From positions 1-31,515 of the IMG/VR virus record IMGVR_UViG_3300027759_000291: a stretch of 31,515 nucleotides of DNA; one strand, 5' to 3'. Of the stretch, positions 17,803-24,230 are shown one piece after another. A program made the position numbers and the translations under genes. Below the pieces are notes generated by a model. That model was given only the letters and a program-made list of their open reading frames with translations, ran no database searches and was not told the origin of the DNA. This stretch comes from a virus. Every line of letters starts with the position of its first letter. Within the stretch, counting starts at the first letter, position 1.

Positions 17803-18921
17803 ATGGCAACACAGATACAATTACAATCTACGAACTATAACGGACAATTAGCCAATATTACCTTCTATCCTTGTAGTGGGGGAACTATTAGTTTAGGTTA
17901 TCAAACCATACCATATACTTACACAAATGATAATTATGAAGGAACTTATGATTTGTTCTTTTCAGCGTTTAGTCAAACTTGCCAGTTAGTTATTACTTGT
18001 CCAACACCTACGCCTACAGTCACTCCAACCAATACAGCAACTCCTACACCGACTTTAACAACAACCCCTACGGTTACTCCTACTATCACTCCTACAAAAA
18101 CAACAACGCCTACACCGACTTTAACAACGACACCAACACCAACATCAAGTCCAATTCCAGCGTTTAACCCTAATTCATTATCAGGTTTATTGTTTTGGAA
18201 CGATTATACAAATGTTTCAACTTTAACTATTGATAGTAGTGGTGGATATGATAGTGTTAGTCAAGTTCAAGACGCTGCGACAGCATCAGTTATATTTTCA
18301 CAAGCAACAAAATCAAATCAACCAAAATATGTTTCCAACTTATTCTCATCAACAAAAGGTGGATTGATTGGTAATACAAATCAAAACGCAAGTGGTGGTT
18401 TGGTTGGAACTTTAACACTACCTGCCACATATACCATATTTGTTGTTATTAAACCAATTTATTCATCAACATCAACTGGTAATGTTGGAATAGGTAGTGA
18501 TAGTGGTATGGGTTGGGGTGGTGGTAATATGTCCGCAAGATATAATCAATTAAAAACAATAGAAGGTAGTGGTATAAATTATATTGCCGCTGTTGCTTTT
18601 GATAGTGGTGGTGGTGTATTATTTTCTTATCCTGGTATTAGTTCTAATCCATTACCAATTACAAATGGTAATACCTATAAAATAGGTATGGGAACAGAAA
18701 TTAGTGGTGGTAGTTTCAAGTTAAATATGTATAATGGAAATAATACTGTTTATGATACTTGGACAAGTGGTAGTAATGGAGCATCAGCAACACAAAATAT
18801 GGTATTGATGTGGGATAGTTTAGAACACTACGGAGTGATGGAGCAGTTTATGTATAACAGAACTTTAACACCAAGTGAAATTACGCAGGTAATGAATTAC
18901 TTAAATACAAAATACCCATAA
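17803..18921 (+). CDS. Modular adhesin with Pro-Thr linker and LamG/ConA-like domain
   Basis: The protein has 372 residues. Residues 1-66 form a beta-rich head with three Cys (FYPCSG, SQTCQLVITC). Residues about 67-120 are TPTP/TTTP linker. Residues about 121-372 look like a laminin-G/concanavalin A-type lectin: LSGLLFWNDYTN, a YTIFVVIKP strand, and the typical end YNRTLTPSEITQVMNYLNTK. It starts 4 nt after the previous stop. The linker DNA resembles that of the two neighbouring adhesins, so recombination between them could swap heads and binding domains. The target sugar is unknown. Confidence 0.7.
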   Translation: MATQIQLQSTNYNGQLANITFYPCSGGTISLGYQTIPYTYTNDNYEGTYDLFFSAFSQTCQLVITCPTPTPTVTPTNTATPTPTLTTTPTVTPTITPTKTTTPTPTLTTTPTPTSSPIPAFNPNSLSGLLFWNDYTNVSTLTIDSSGGYDSVSQVQDAATASVIFSQATKSNQPKYVSNLFSSTKGGLIGNTNQNASGGLVGTLTLPATYTIFVVIKPIYSSTSTGNVGIGSDSGMGWGGGNMSARYNQLKTIEGSGINYIAAVAFDSGGGVLFSYPGISSNPLPITNGNTYKIGMGTEISGGSFKLNMYNGNNTVYDTWTSGSNGASATQNMVLMWDSLEHYGVMEQFMYNRTLTPSEITQVMNYLNTKYP

Positions 18922-18925
18922 CAAT

Positions 18926-19363
18926 ATGATAATACTAAACGAAGGATACAACAACGCAAACGCAACATGTTCAAGGAATAAAAACTTGACTGGTTCTGTT
19001 TGTTATTTATTTGGATTCAAACACAAACTCTCACAAGAGGTTTGGAGGTTTGTACCATACAGAATACCACCAAGTGTGGGATACTCACCTGGTTATGACT
19101 TATTTAGTATTACAATAGACCCAAGTCAACCTGAAGCATATTTGACTGGGGCAACAACAACAGGACAAACAAATGTTCACTTAATTGAGGGTGAGTATTA
19201 TGTTAAGGTATGGGAACAATCCACAGCCTTATCAGGAAATACAAACCCCAATCTTGCCTATGATGTAGTTTATGAGACCATTGCTCAAGTAAACTATTCA
19301 GGAAATACTAACCCTATCACTTACTCTGGAACAAGTGATATTTATAAAATATACGAAGGATGA
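18926..19363 (+). CDS. Structural protein of unknown role, upstream of portal
   Basis: This beta-rich protein has 145 residues. Two short segments are typical of Bacteroidota phage structural proteins: VWRFVPYRIPPS and EGEYYVKVWEQS, the latter followed by NPNLAYDVVYE. It starts 4 nt after the adhesin gene, and its stop overlaps the portal start (ATGA at 19360-19363). It could be a fibre attachment or head-surface protein. I cannot choose between these from the sequence. Confidence 0.55.
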   Translation: MIILNEGYNNANATCSRNKNLTGSVCYLFGFKHKLSQEVWRFVPYRIPPSVGYSPGYDLFSITIDPSQPEAYLTGATTTGQTNVHLIEGEYYVKVWEQSTALSGNTNPNLAYDVVYETIAQVNYSGNTNPITYSGTSDIYKIYEG

Positions 19364-20433
19364 TAAATATTGAAAAACTAAACTTTGGTGTAAACACCAT
19401 CACATCATTTCAAGAGGTGATAACAAAGGGACAACCTTTTGTATCTTTTGGTGTGGATAACTTATTTCCAAATGAGTTGTATATGTTATTGGACGCTTCA
19501 CCGATTCACAACTCTGCTGTTAGAGCCCGTGTTGATAATTCTGTTGGTTCAGGATACATCAATGACTACAAGATTAACTCAAAACAATACATCAATGATG
19601 TTGCTAAACAAATGTTCTTTGAGTTGATTGTAACAGGTAATCTCTTCTTGGAGGTGGTTTGGCGTAAAGACCGCAGTCAGGGTTTGGCAGGTTTCCATGT
19701 TATTCCAACAAAATACATGAGAGTTCATAAACCTGAACATCCAGGTGAACCAGCCACAAAATATCTTTATTCAAGAGATTGGGCTAATTGGAGAAGGGGT
19801 AGTTCCATTATTGAGTTCAGTGAGTTTGACCCAATGAACTATACCAATAGACAAATAGTTCACATTAGAACTTATGGACCTCAAAGTGAGTATTATGGTG
19901 TTCCATCATATCTTGCTTGTATCAATGATATTAAGTTAAACCACGAGATTACTGTTTATAACCTTGCCAACATCATCAATGGTTGTTCTATGGGTATGTG
20001 GGTTCACTTTAACCAACCAGCACCTGATTCAGAATACGAACAGAATAATATCTTAAGAAAGATTGAAGACAGGTATATGGGTGCTGAAGCAGCAAATAGA
20101 GTGATTATATCTTATGGTGAAGAAGGACAAAAACCTGATATTACACAGATACAAACAAATGTGGAAGATGGTTATTTTTCAAGTATATTTGAGTTATGCC
20201 AGCATCAGATACTTTGTGGTCATAACATACCCGATGCGTCAATTATTGGGCTCCCACAAAGAACCGGATTTAGTTCATCAGCAGACCAATTAGAAACAGG
20301 ATTTAAGTTATTTTTATCAACGAGTATTTATCCATTACAAAAGTTCTTGAATAGAGAGTTAAAACCTATATTAGAATTGATATATCCAAATGACCAAATT
20401 GACTTAACCATAACCCAAAATAACATCATATAA
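19360..20433 (+). CDS. Portal protein
   Basis: The protein has 357 residues, slightly short for a siphovirus portal. Recognisable portal features include an N-terminal wing with NLFPNELYMLLDASPIHNSA, VRARVDNSVGSGY, the GNLFLEVVWRKD strand pair followed by VIPTKYMRVHK, YGPQSEYYGVPSYLAC before the long helix, and a C-terminal ETGFKLFLSTSIYPLQKFLN helix. It forms the dodecameric ring through which the terminase pumps DNA. It lies about 19 kb beyond the terminase across the genome joint, whereas portal and terminase genes usually adjoin. Start overlap ATGA couples it to the upstream gene. Confidence 0.75.
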   Translation: MINIEKLNFGVNTITSFQEVITKGQPFVSFGVDNLFPNELYMLLDASPIHNSAVRARVDNSVGSGYINDYKINSKQYINDVAKQMFFELIVTGNLFLEVVWRKDRSQGLAGFHVIPTKYMRVHKPEHPGEPATKYLYSRDWANWRRGSSIIEFSEFDPMNYTNRQIVHIRTYGPQSEYYGVPSYLACINDIKLNHEITVYNLANIINGCSMGMWVHFNQPAPDSEYEQNNILRKIEDRYMGAEAANRVIISYGEEGQKPDITQIQTNVEDGYFSSIFELCQHQILCGHNIPDASIIGLPQRTGFSSSADQLETGFKLFLSTSIYPLQKFLNRELKPILELIYPNDQIDLTITQNNII

Positions 20434-20434
20434 T

Positions 20435-21076
20435 ATGGCATACAATGTTTTATTTATAAGCGAACAAAAGTTAAAGGACAACACTCCAATCACAGATAAT
20501 GTTGATAGTTCAGAATTAAGATTTTCCATTCAACAATCCCAAGCGATACAAATCCAGGAGAGCCTCGGTACGAATCTTTACGAATATTTGTTAAAGATTG
20601 TTGATGATAATACAATCAATACAGACCCAGCACTTTATAGGTATAAGGCTTTATTGGATAACTTTATTCAACCTACTTTGATTGCTTGGAGTTACTACTT
20701 GTCGTTAGATAATTTTTGGGTCAAGTTTATGAACGTTGGTTTGGTTCAGAATAGAAACGAACAAGGTTCAGCAGTTGACTTAAAAACATTACAATACTTA
20801 AAGAACAACGCAAAAAACCAAGCGGAGTTTCAAGACAATCTATTAAGAAGACATCTATTGTTCCGCTCGGGTTGGTATCCACAATACTTTAGTGGAAATC
20901 TTAATGATGGACAATTACCACCTGAAACCGATTCTGCGTTTAAGGCAAATGTTTCATTACCTGGTACTGGTTATTATTACAACAGAGGGGGTTGGAACAA
21001 CAACTTTAATATGATGGGTCCATTATGTGCTGGTTCGGGTTTCCCAACTTGGTATGGACACTCAAACAACTCTTAA
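20435..21076 (+). CDS. Head-tail adaptor/connector protein
   Basis: This 213-residue protein starts 1 nt after the portal stop. A helical domain with SSELRFSIQQSQAIQIQESL and GTNLYEYLLKI (about residues 25-60), then LDNFIQPTLIAWSYYLSL, fits adaptor proteins of Bacteroidota phages that bind below the portal. The tail from about 165 is Gly/Tyr/Asn-rich (GTGYYYNRGGWNNNFNMMG) and probably flexible. It is the last rightward late gene. The stop overlaps the stop region of the convergent small gene at 21073. Confidence 0.6.
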   Translation: MAYNVLFISEQKLKDNTPITDNVDSSELRFSIQQSQAIQIQESLGTNLYEYLLKIVDDNTINTDPALYRYKALLDNFIQPTLIAWSYYLSLDNFWVKFMNVGLVQNRNEQGSAVDLKTLQYLKNNAKNQAEFQDNLLRRHLLFRSGWYPQYFSGNLNDGQLPPETDSAFKANVSLPGTGYYYNRGGWNNNFNMMGPLCAGSGFPTWYGHSNNS

Positions 21077-21228
21077 CCTTTGTTAAGGTTCTTTAAGGCA
21101 ATTTCCGTTAATCTAATATCTTTTTCAAGATATGCTGGTGTCTTATAACCTGATGATGTAAAGGTTGCCTGTTTAATTCTCAAAGAGTTTAATTTCTTTG
21201 TAAAGAACTCAATTTTTTCATCTTTCAT
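21073..21228 (-). CDS. Small protein, 51 residues, end of leftward operon
   Basis: This ORF begins MKDEKIEFFTKKLNSL and ends ALKNLNKG. It is basic and helical. It lies 11 nt after the stop of the gene at 21240, so it is probably the last gene of the 21621-21451-21240 operon. Convergent overlap with the adaptor gene covers 4 nt. I do not recognise the family. Its support is full use of the gap, consistent spacing and coding-like composition. Confidence 0.6.
   Translation of the reverse strand: MKDEKIEFFTKKLNSLRIKQATFTSSGYKTPAYLEKDIRLTEIALKNLNKG
21075..21090. terminator. Weak hairpin at the convergent gene ends
   Basis: AACCTT and AAGGTT flank a 4-nt loop (TGTT) exactly where the rightward late genes meet the leftward small genes. 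The stem is only 6 base pairs and no long T run follows, so termination is plausible but weak. It also lies within the leftward coding sequence. Confidence 0.35.
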
Positions 21229-21239
21229 ACCAATAAGTA

Positions 21240-21446
21240 TTACTTTTCGTTCTTAAGGTAATTATCAATGGTACTTAACCTTTCACCTATTTCTTTGGAG
21301 TATCCATTTTCAACATAGTCAACAACTACATTGGTAATAGAAATAAGTTCTTTTAGTGTTAAACAATGATTACATGTGTTACTCCACTCTAATACTGTTT
21401 TGAGTGATGATTGTGTTGCGATTTGTCTTTCTTTATTCTGTGCCAT
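21240..21446 (-). CDS. Small helical protein, 68 residues
   Basis: This protein begins MAQNKERQIATQSSLKTVLE and contains an NTCNHC motif (CxxC) in the first helix pair, then LTLKELISITNVVVDYVENG. Similar short proteins occur near early genes of other phages, but I know no function. It starts 4 nt after the stop at 21451 without a promoter of its own, so it depends on the 21621 transcript. Confidence 0.65.
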   Translation of the reverse strand: MAQNKERQIATQSSLKTVLEWSNTCNHCLTLKELISITNVVVDYVENGYSKEIGERLSTIDNYLKNEK

Positions 21447-21450
21447 AATA

Positions 21451-21621
21451 TTAGTATTTGTCTGATAAGTGTTGTTCGTATGCTTCTCTTTCCATTAACT
21501 CTTGATGGTAGTCATCCATCGCTCTTTGTTTGTATAATTCATACTGGTAATCTTCATCACCATGTAATTGATTGTAGTGTTCATCAATCAGTTCTTGTAA
21601 AATATTCTTTGTCTGTCCCAT
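21451..21621 (-). CDS. Small acidic protein, 56 residues
   Basis: The ORF begins MGQTKNILQELIDEHYNQLH and continues with acidic and aromatic residues (GDEDYQYELYKQ), ending HLSDKY. It is predicted to be one or two helices. The promoter at 21626-21657 ends 4 nt before the ATG, so the mRNA would have almost no leader. It is first gene of an operon with 21240 and 21073. The function is unknown. Confidence 0.65.
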   Translation of the reverse strand: MGQTKNILQELIDEHYNQLHGDEDYQYELYKQRAMDDYHQELMEREAYEQHLSDKY

Positions 21622-21625
21622 AGTT

Positions 21626-21657
21626 AAAATATAGTAAAAAGTTTTTAATCAATCAAA
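21626..21657 (-). promoter_or_regulatory. Promoter, TTTG-N20-TATATTTT, leaderless
   Basis: On the minus strand TTTG (21657-21654) lies 20 nt upstream of TATATTTT (21633-21626), one mismatch from the Bacteroidota -7 box TAnnTTTG. Four bases separate it from the ATG of the 56-residue gene. The -33 box lies within the gene at 21645. Confidence 0.6.
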
Positions 21658-21854
21658 TCTACATCAATAGATTTTTTATCATTTTCATCAATTACCAGTT
21701 GTAGTTTTTCAGCCAGTCTGGTATACCCAACCATGTCGGGGAATTGTTTGTTGATGTCCACACAAGCGTTGTAAAGGACTTTAACATCTTGTAGATACAA
21801 AGTCATATCTACATAATTGTAATCTGTTTCGGGGTTAAGTTTTCTGTAATCCAT
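21645..21854 (-). CDS. Small acidic protein, 69 residues
   Basis: It begins MDYRKLNPETDYNYVDMTLY and ends DKKSIDVDLID. It is acidic and probably helical (VKVLYNACVDINKQFP, YTRLAEKLQLVIDEND). No family is recognised. It is transcribed from its own promoter at 21859-21890 with the -7 box 4 nt before the ATG. The gene downstream, at 21451, has its -33 box inside this coding sequence, so the two transcripts overlap. Confidence 0.7.
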   Translation of the reverse strand: MDYRKLNPETDYNYVDMTLYLQDVKVLYNACVDINKQFPDMVGYTRLAEKLQLVIDENDKKSIDVDLID

Positions 21855-21858
21855 ATAT

Positions 21859-21890
21859 CAAAGGTATGCTTATTTTTTTAATATTCCAAA
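21859..21890 (-). promoter_or_regulatory. Promoter, TTTG-N20-TACCTTTG, leaderless
   Basis: The -7 box is a perfect TAnnTTTG (21866-21859) and the -33 TTTG is at 21890-21887. It ends 4 nt before the ATG at 21854. The 20 bases from 21852 to 21871 recur identically at 22203-22222 before the next gene. Confidence 0.8.
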
Positions 21891-21896
21891 TTATTG

Positions 21897-22205
21897 TTAG
21901 ATTTCTCGCCAGTAGTAAATGTATCTCCAAACCATGTTATCATCTTTCTTTGTATCAGTGTACCCCCTGTTAATCATTTCATTAAGAAACATACACTCTT
22001 GAAACATCGCCTTAAACTCATAATCATCATTACCACATCTTTCATAGATGATATCCCTGTCCATACCACTATCCATCATAAATTGGATAAGAGTTAGTTT
22101 ACCAATCATGTGAGACATACTACAAGCGGTGAACATACAAGATTCCATTTCAATGAAAATCTTAACAGGGATGTTTAGGTCTTTAGCGATTTCTGATTGT
22201 TTCAT
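21897..22205 (-). CDS. Small Cys/Met-rich protein with possible N-terminal HTH
   Basis: The protein has 102 residues. The start MKQSEIAKDLNIPVKIFIEM resembles the first helices of a helix-turn-helix. The middle is Met- and Cys-rich (MESCMFTACSMSHMIGKLT), and the end is aromatic and basic (MVWRYIYYWREI). I know no matching family. It has its own promoter at 22210-22240, so it is expressed as a single leaderless transcript. A regulator or host-takeover protein would fit its position, but this is not shown. Confidence 0.65.
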   Translation of the reverse strand: MKQSEIAKDLNIPVKIFIEMESCMFTACSMSHMIGKLTLIQFMMDSGMDRDIIYERCGNDDYEFKAMFQECMFLNEMINRGYTDTKKDDNMVWRYIYYWREI

Positions 22206-22209
22206 ATAT

Positions 22210-22240
22210 CAAAGGTATGCTTTATTTGTTAAACTACAAA
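22210..22240 (-). promoter_or_regulatory. Promoter, TTTG-N19-TACCTTTG, leaderless
   Basis: There is a perfect -7 box (22217-22210), a TTTG at 22240-22237 and a 19-nt spacer. The box ends 4 nt before the ATG at 22205. The -33 box lies inside the end of the gene at 22229. Confidence 0.8.
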
Positions 22241-22414
22241 GTTTATTGTAAAATAATCAAAGTTTCCACCAGTACTCTTAAAGTCATCCAACTCATTGTG
22301 ATAGAGGTATTCTTCAACATCTTCATAAGATGGATATGATGTAAGAATACTGATTTCTTTTGTTAATTCATCGTATTCGTTCCAAAATAAGATATTCAAT
22401 TTATGTGTTTCCAT
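22229..22414 (-). CDS. Small acidic protein, 61 residues
   Basis: It begins METHKLNILFWNEYDELTKE and ends FDYFTINFVV. The composition is acidic and aromatic, with no motif I recognise. Its -7 box at 22419-22426 overlaps the stop codon of the gene upstream (22424), so the two genes are packed with no spare bases. Leaderless expression is likely. A small early protein that blocks a host factor is one possibility for such acidic proteins, with no direct evidence here. Confidence 0.65.
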   Translation of the reverse strand: METHKLNILFWNEYDELTKEISILTSYPSYEDVEEYLYHNELDDFKSTGGNFDYFTINFVV

Positions 22415-22418
22415 ATAT

Positions 22419-22426
22419 CAAAGTTA
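22419..22426 (-). promoter_or_regulatory. -7 box TAACTTTG, shares a stop codon
   Basis: TAACTTTG matches TAnnTTTG and ends 4 nt before the ATG at 22414. Its first three bases are the TAA stop of the gene at 22424-22759. No good -33 TTG lies at 19-20 nt, so this promoter may be weaker. Confidence 0.6.
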
Positions 22427-22759
22427 TTTAGACATCAAAGAAATAATACGAACACACGCTGCTTCAAGTTGGTTATTTCTAACACAAGATAGTTGGTCTT
22501 CTTGTGGTTGAGTTGAAAATGAACGGAAGTAACCAAATACTTCTGTCGCATCTTTTGCTCTGTTAGAAGGTTTAAGAACCATCGCCATATCAGTTTTGGT
22601 GTTTTGGATGATAAGTTCCCATACACCATCAAAACCCATATCAAAACCAATCTTGATGTTAGGTGATTTAGAATACTTCTTTTTCAATTTAGAAGCCAAG
22701 TCGTTCAAGGTTTTACTTCCTTTAATTCCGTTCGGGGTGTTGATTACCAAGTAGTTCAT
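22424..22759 (-). CDS. Hypothetical basic protein, 111 residues
   Basis: It begins MNYLVINTPNGIKGSKTLND, then a Lys-rich helix (LASKLKKKYSKSPN) and a beta segment (IKIGFDMGFDGVWELII). The end contains two Cys. No family is recognised. The promoter at 22795-22826 leaves a leader of about 30 nt, so unlike its neighbours it is not leaderless and could be controlled through that leader. Confidence 0.7.
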   Translation of the reverse strand: MNYLVINTPNGIKGSKTLNDLASKLKKKYSKSPNIKIGFDMGFDGVWELIIQNTKTDMAMVLKPSNRAKDATEVFGYFRSFSTQPQEDQLSCVRNNQLEAACVRIISLMSK

Positions 22760-22794
22760 AGTCGTTTATTTTTTTATAGTGTGATTGTGTCTTA

Positions 22795-22826
22795 CAAAGA
22801 TACTGATTATTTTGATACTACCAAAA
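22795..22826 (-). promoter_or_regulatory. Promoter, TTTTG-N19-TATCTTTG, with leader
   Basis: TTTTG (22826-22822) lies 19 nt upstream of a perfect -7 box TATCTTTG (22802-22795). The ATG is at 22759, giving a leader of about 30 nt. The -33 box lies inside the 3' end of the gene at 22807. Confidence 0.8.
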
Positions 22827-23082
22827 CTTTTTCCATACTTTTTTCAATTACATCAAACAACTCATCTTGTGAGAAACCATCTTTAATGGCTTTAGCACTC
22901 TTAAGATATTTGGTAATTGATTTGTTATTATCAATCTGTTCTACAGTCAATTTCAAGTCATAAAACATACGGGGTAGTGTAGATGATTTATACATCTGTA
23001 GAATAAAGGCAAGATTAGTGTAACCATTACCAATGTACGATTGAGATTGTTTCATTTGTTTGATTGTTTGTCCGTTTTCCAT
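22807..23082 (-). CDS. Hypothetical helical protein, 91 residues
   Basis: The start at 23082 (MENGQTIKQMKQSQSYIGNG) is chosen over 23100 because the promoter at 23087-23118 ends 4 nt before it and would initiate downstream of the longer start. The protein is helical, with YLKSAKAIKDGFSQDELFDV and ending EKVLVVSK. No family is recognised. It is probably expressed alone, leaderless. Confidence 0.65.
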   Translation of the reverse strand: MENGQTIKQMKQSQSYIGNGYTNLAFILQMYKSSTLPRMFYDLKLTVEQIDNNKSITKYLKSAKAIKDGFSQDELFDVIEKSMEKVLVVSK

Positions 23083-23086
23083 ACTA

Positions 23087-23118
23087 CAAAGAAACAACAA
23101 AAAACTGAAACCACCAAA
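23087..23118 (-). promoter_or_regulatory. Promoter, TTTG-N20-TTTCTTTG, leaderless
   Basis: TTTG (23118-23115) and TTTCTTTG (23094-23087), one mismatch from TAnnTTTG, are separated by 20 nt. The box is 4 nt before ATG 23082, the same spacing as the other mini-genes. Confidence 0.6.
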
Positions 23119-23328
23119 CTATTTTGGATTTTTTATAAAAGAATTGTGGTAGTCCTTGAATATATCATAATCCAACTTGGAATCAAACACATCACCAGAA
23201 CACTCACAATCCTTATCTAACGGAGTTTCTATACAATGGATAAGTGTAACCTTCGGTCCATCAAAAAACTTTATTTCTACCTGTTCTGTGGAGTAATTCA
23301 CACCACCAATAATTGTATATGTTTTCAT
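23119..23328 (-). CDS. Small hypothetical protein, 69 residues
   Basis: It begins MKTYTIIGGVNYSTEQVEIK, followed by a CIETPLDKDCECSG Cys cluster and a C-terminal acidic helix. The start overlaps the upstream stop as ATGA (23325-23328), so it is translated by coupling as the last gene of the four-gene operon from 24145. The function is unknown; the Cys cluster may bind metal. Confidence 0.65.
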   Translation of the reverse strand: MKTYTIIGGVNYSTEQVEIKFFDGPKVTLIHCIETPLDKDCECSGDVFDSKLDYDIFKDYHNSFIKNPK

Positions 23329-23633
23329 ATTAACTTATGTTTCATTAAGAATTGTTCGTGTATAGTTAAATCACTATTAAAGTCATAACCAATATTCTCC
23401 AACATTAGTTTTGATTGTTGTTCTACATAATCATTTCTGTCTTGTGAACCTTTTGTGTAATTGATTACCCTTTCTTGATAAATAAGTTCAGAACATTTTT
23501 CACAGAACATTTTATAATCACCCCACTTGTTTATCTCAAACTCATTATTGTGGATATATTCTTTTTCACGAGCACACCAAATATACTCCTCATCATCAAT
23601 ATAGATTATCTTACTCCTTTTGTGATATGCCAT
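23325..23633 (-). CDS. Zinc-ribbon-like small protein, 102 residues
   Basis: Cys/His residues C20, H28, C44 and C47 (FCEKC) suggest a single zinc site. The C-terminus (LENIGYDFNSDLTIHEQF followed by KHKLI) closely parallels the end of the protein at 23807 (LETLGYQFGVDIPPVHIQF, RHNI), so the two are probably paralogues. The start overlaps the end of the HTH gene by 23 nt and the stop overlaps the next start. A DNA- or RNA-binding role is likely, but the target is unknown. Confidence 0.65.
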   Translation of the reverse strand: MAYHKRSKIIYIDDEEYIWCAREKEYIHNNEFEINKWGDYKMFCEKCSELIYQERVINYTKGSQDRNDYVEQQSKLMLENIGYDFNSDLTIHEQFLMKHKLI

Positions 23634-23805
23634 TTCTTAATTGTGGATAATTCCTTTCCTCCCATCTCATCTTGTTGGCAATCTTGGTTATGTGTCCTCT
23701 ACTAACCTTATACCTTTTAGATAAAGATAAATGTGTGTAATTCCCTGTTGCTAACAACTTACGGATGTTTCTTACTTTTTCAACTGATAATTTTATTGCT
23801 CCCAT
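23611..23805 (-). CDS. Small helix-turn-helix DNA-binding protein
   Basis: The protein has 64 residues. LSVEKVRNIRKLLATGNYTH, then LSLSKRYKVSRGHITKIANK and a Trp-Glu end read as a typical three-helix HTH, with the turn around RYKVSRGH. It is the type often linked to phage regulators or homing endonucleases. It is encoded between two paralogous zinc proteins in a four-gene operon and starts 1 nt after the upstream stop. Regulation of the neighbouring divergent promoter is plausible but inferred. Confidence 0.75.
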   Translation of the reverse strand: MGAIKLSVEKVRNIRKLLATGNYTHLSLSKRYKVSRGHITKIANKMRWEERNYPQLRNGISQKE

Positions 23806-23806
23806 A

Positions 23807-24145
23807 TTATTTTATATTGTGTCTTGTATTGAACTGAATATGAACTGGTGGTATATCTACTCCAAATTGATATCCAAGTGTCTCTAATAACCTCTGAACC
23901 CCCTGAAAGTCCTCATCTTGTATTGGGTCTAACTTAAGGTATTCCATATCAATATCATTTGATTCATCTTTATCTTTCTTGGAATAATGTAATTTACATT
24001 GTGTTGAAATCTTAAATGGACCTGTCTTTGATTTGTAAAAGTTATTTTCAGATAGATATGTTCCACAATTTCTACAGAAATAAATCCAACCATCATCTGT
24101 TAACATCCTTCTACGAAGATTAAAATTGATTTGTTCTTTTCCCAT
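23807..24145 (-). CDS. Zinc-finger-like protein, first gene of the leftward operon
   Basis: The start at 24145 (MGKEQINFNLRRRML) gives 112 residues. It is preferred to the ATG at 24163 because the -7 box 24161-24168 places the transcript start near 24156. C24, C27, C50 and H53 (FCRNCGTY, TQCKLHY) form a Cys2-Cys-His zinc pattern. Residues 80-110 (LETLGYQFGVDIPPVHIQF) match the end of the protein at 23325. The pattern resembles small phage zinc-ribbon proteins, some linked to HNH enzymes, but no catalytic HNH is seen here. Confidence 0.7.
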   Translation of the reverse strand: MGKEQINFNLRRRMLTDDGWIYFCRNCGTYLSENNFYKSKTGPFKISTQCKLHYSKKDKDESNDIDMEYLKLDPIQDEDFQGVQRLLETLGYQFGVDIPPVHIQFNTRHNIK

Positions 24146-24160
24146 ATCTATAAATATCAA

Positions 24161-24192
24161 CAAAAATAAGAAAAAACAATTAAATTACCAAA
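24161..24192 (-). promoter_or_regulatory. Leftward early promoter, TTTG-N20-TATTTTTG
   Basis: TTTG (24192-24189) and a perfect TATTTTTG (24168-24161) lie 20 nt apart. Its -33 box is adjacent to that of the rightward promoter at 24196, so both face away from a shared centre. It drives the 24145-23119 operon with a leader of about 11 nt. Confidence 0.75.
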
Positions 24193-24195
24193 CTA

Positions 24196-24226
24196 TTTGT
24201 TTTTTTTATAATTTATATTATATTTA
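24196..24226 (+). promoter_or_regulatory. Rightward promoter, TTTG-N19-TATATTTA
   Basis: TTTG 24196-24199 and TATATTTA 24219-24226 (one mismatch from TAnnTTTG) are separated by 19 nt. The start would be near 24231, just before a series of hairpins, leaving about 190 nt of untranslated leader before ATG 24421. CAAA-CTA-TTTG across the two -33 boxes is a small palindrome and possible operator. Confidence 0.55.
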
Positions 24227-24230
24227 TTGA

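Noticed and set aside
21411-21623. Rightward ORF of 70 codons in the small-gene region
   Set aside because: It lies opposite two supported leftward genes that have a promoter and tight spacing, and it has none.
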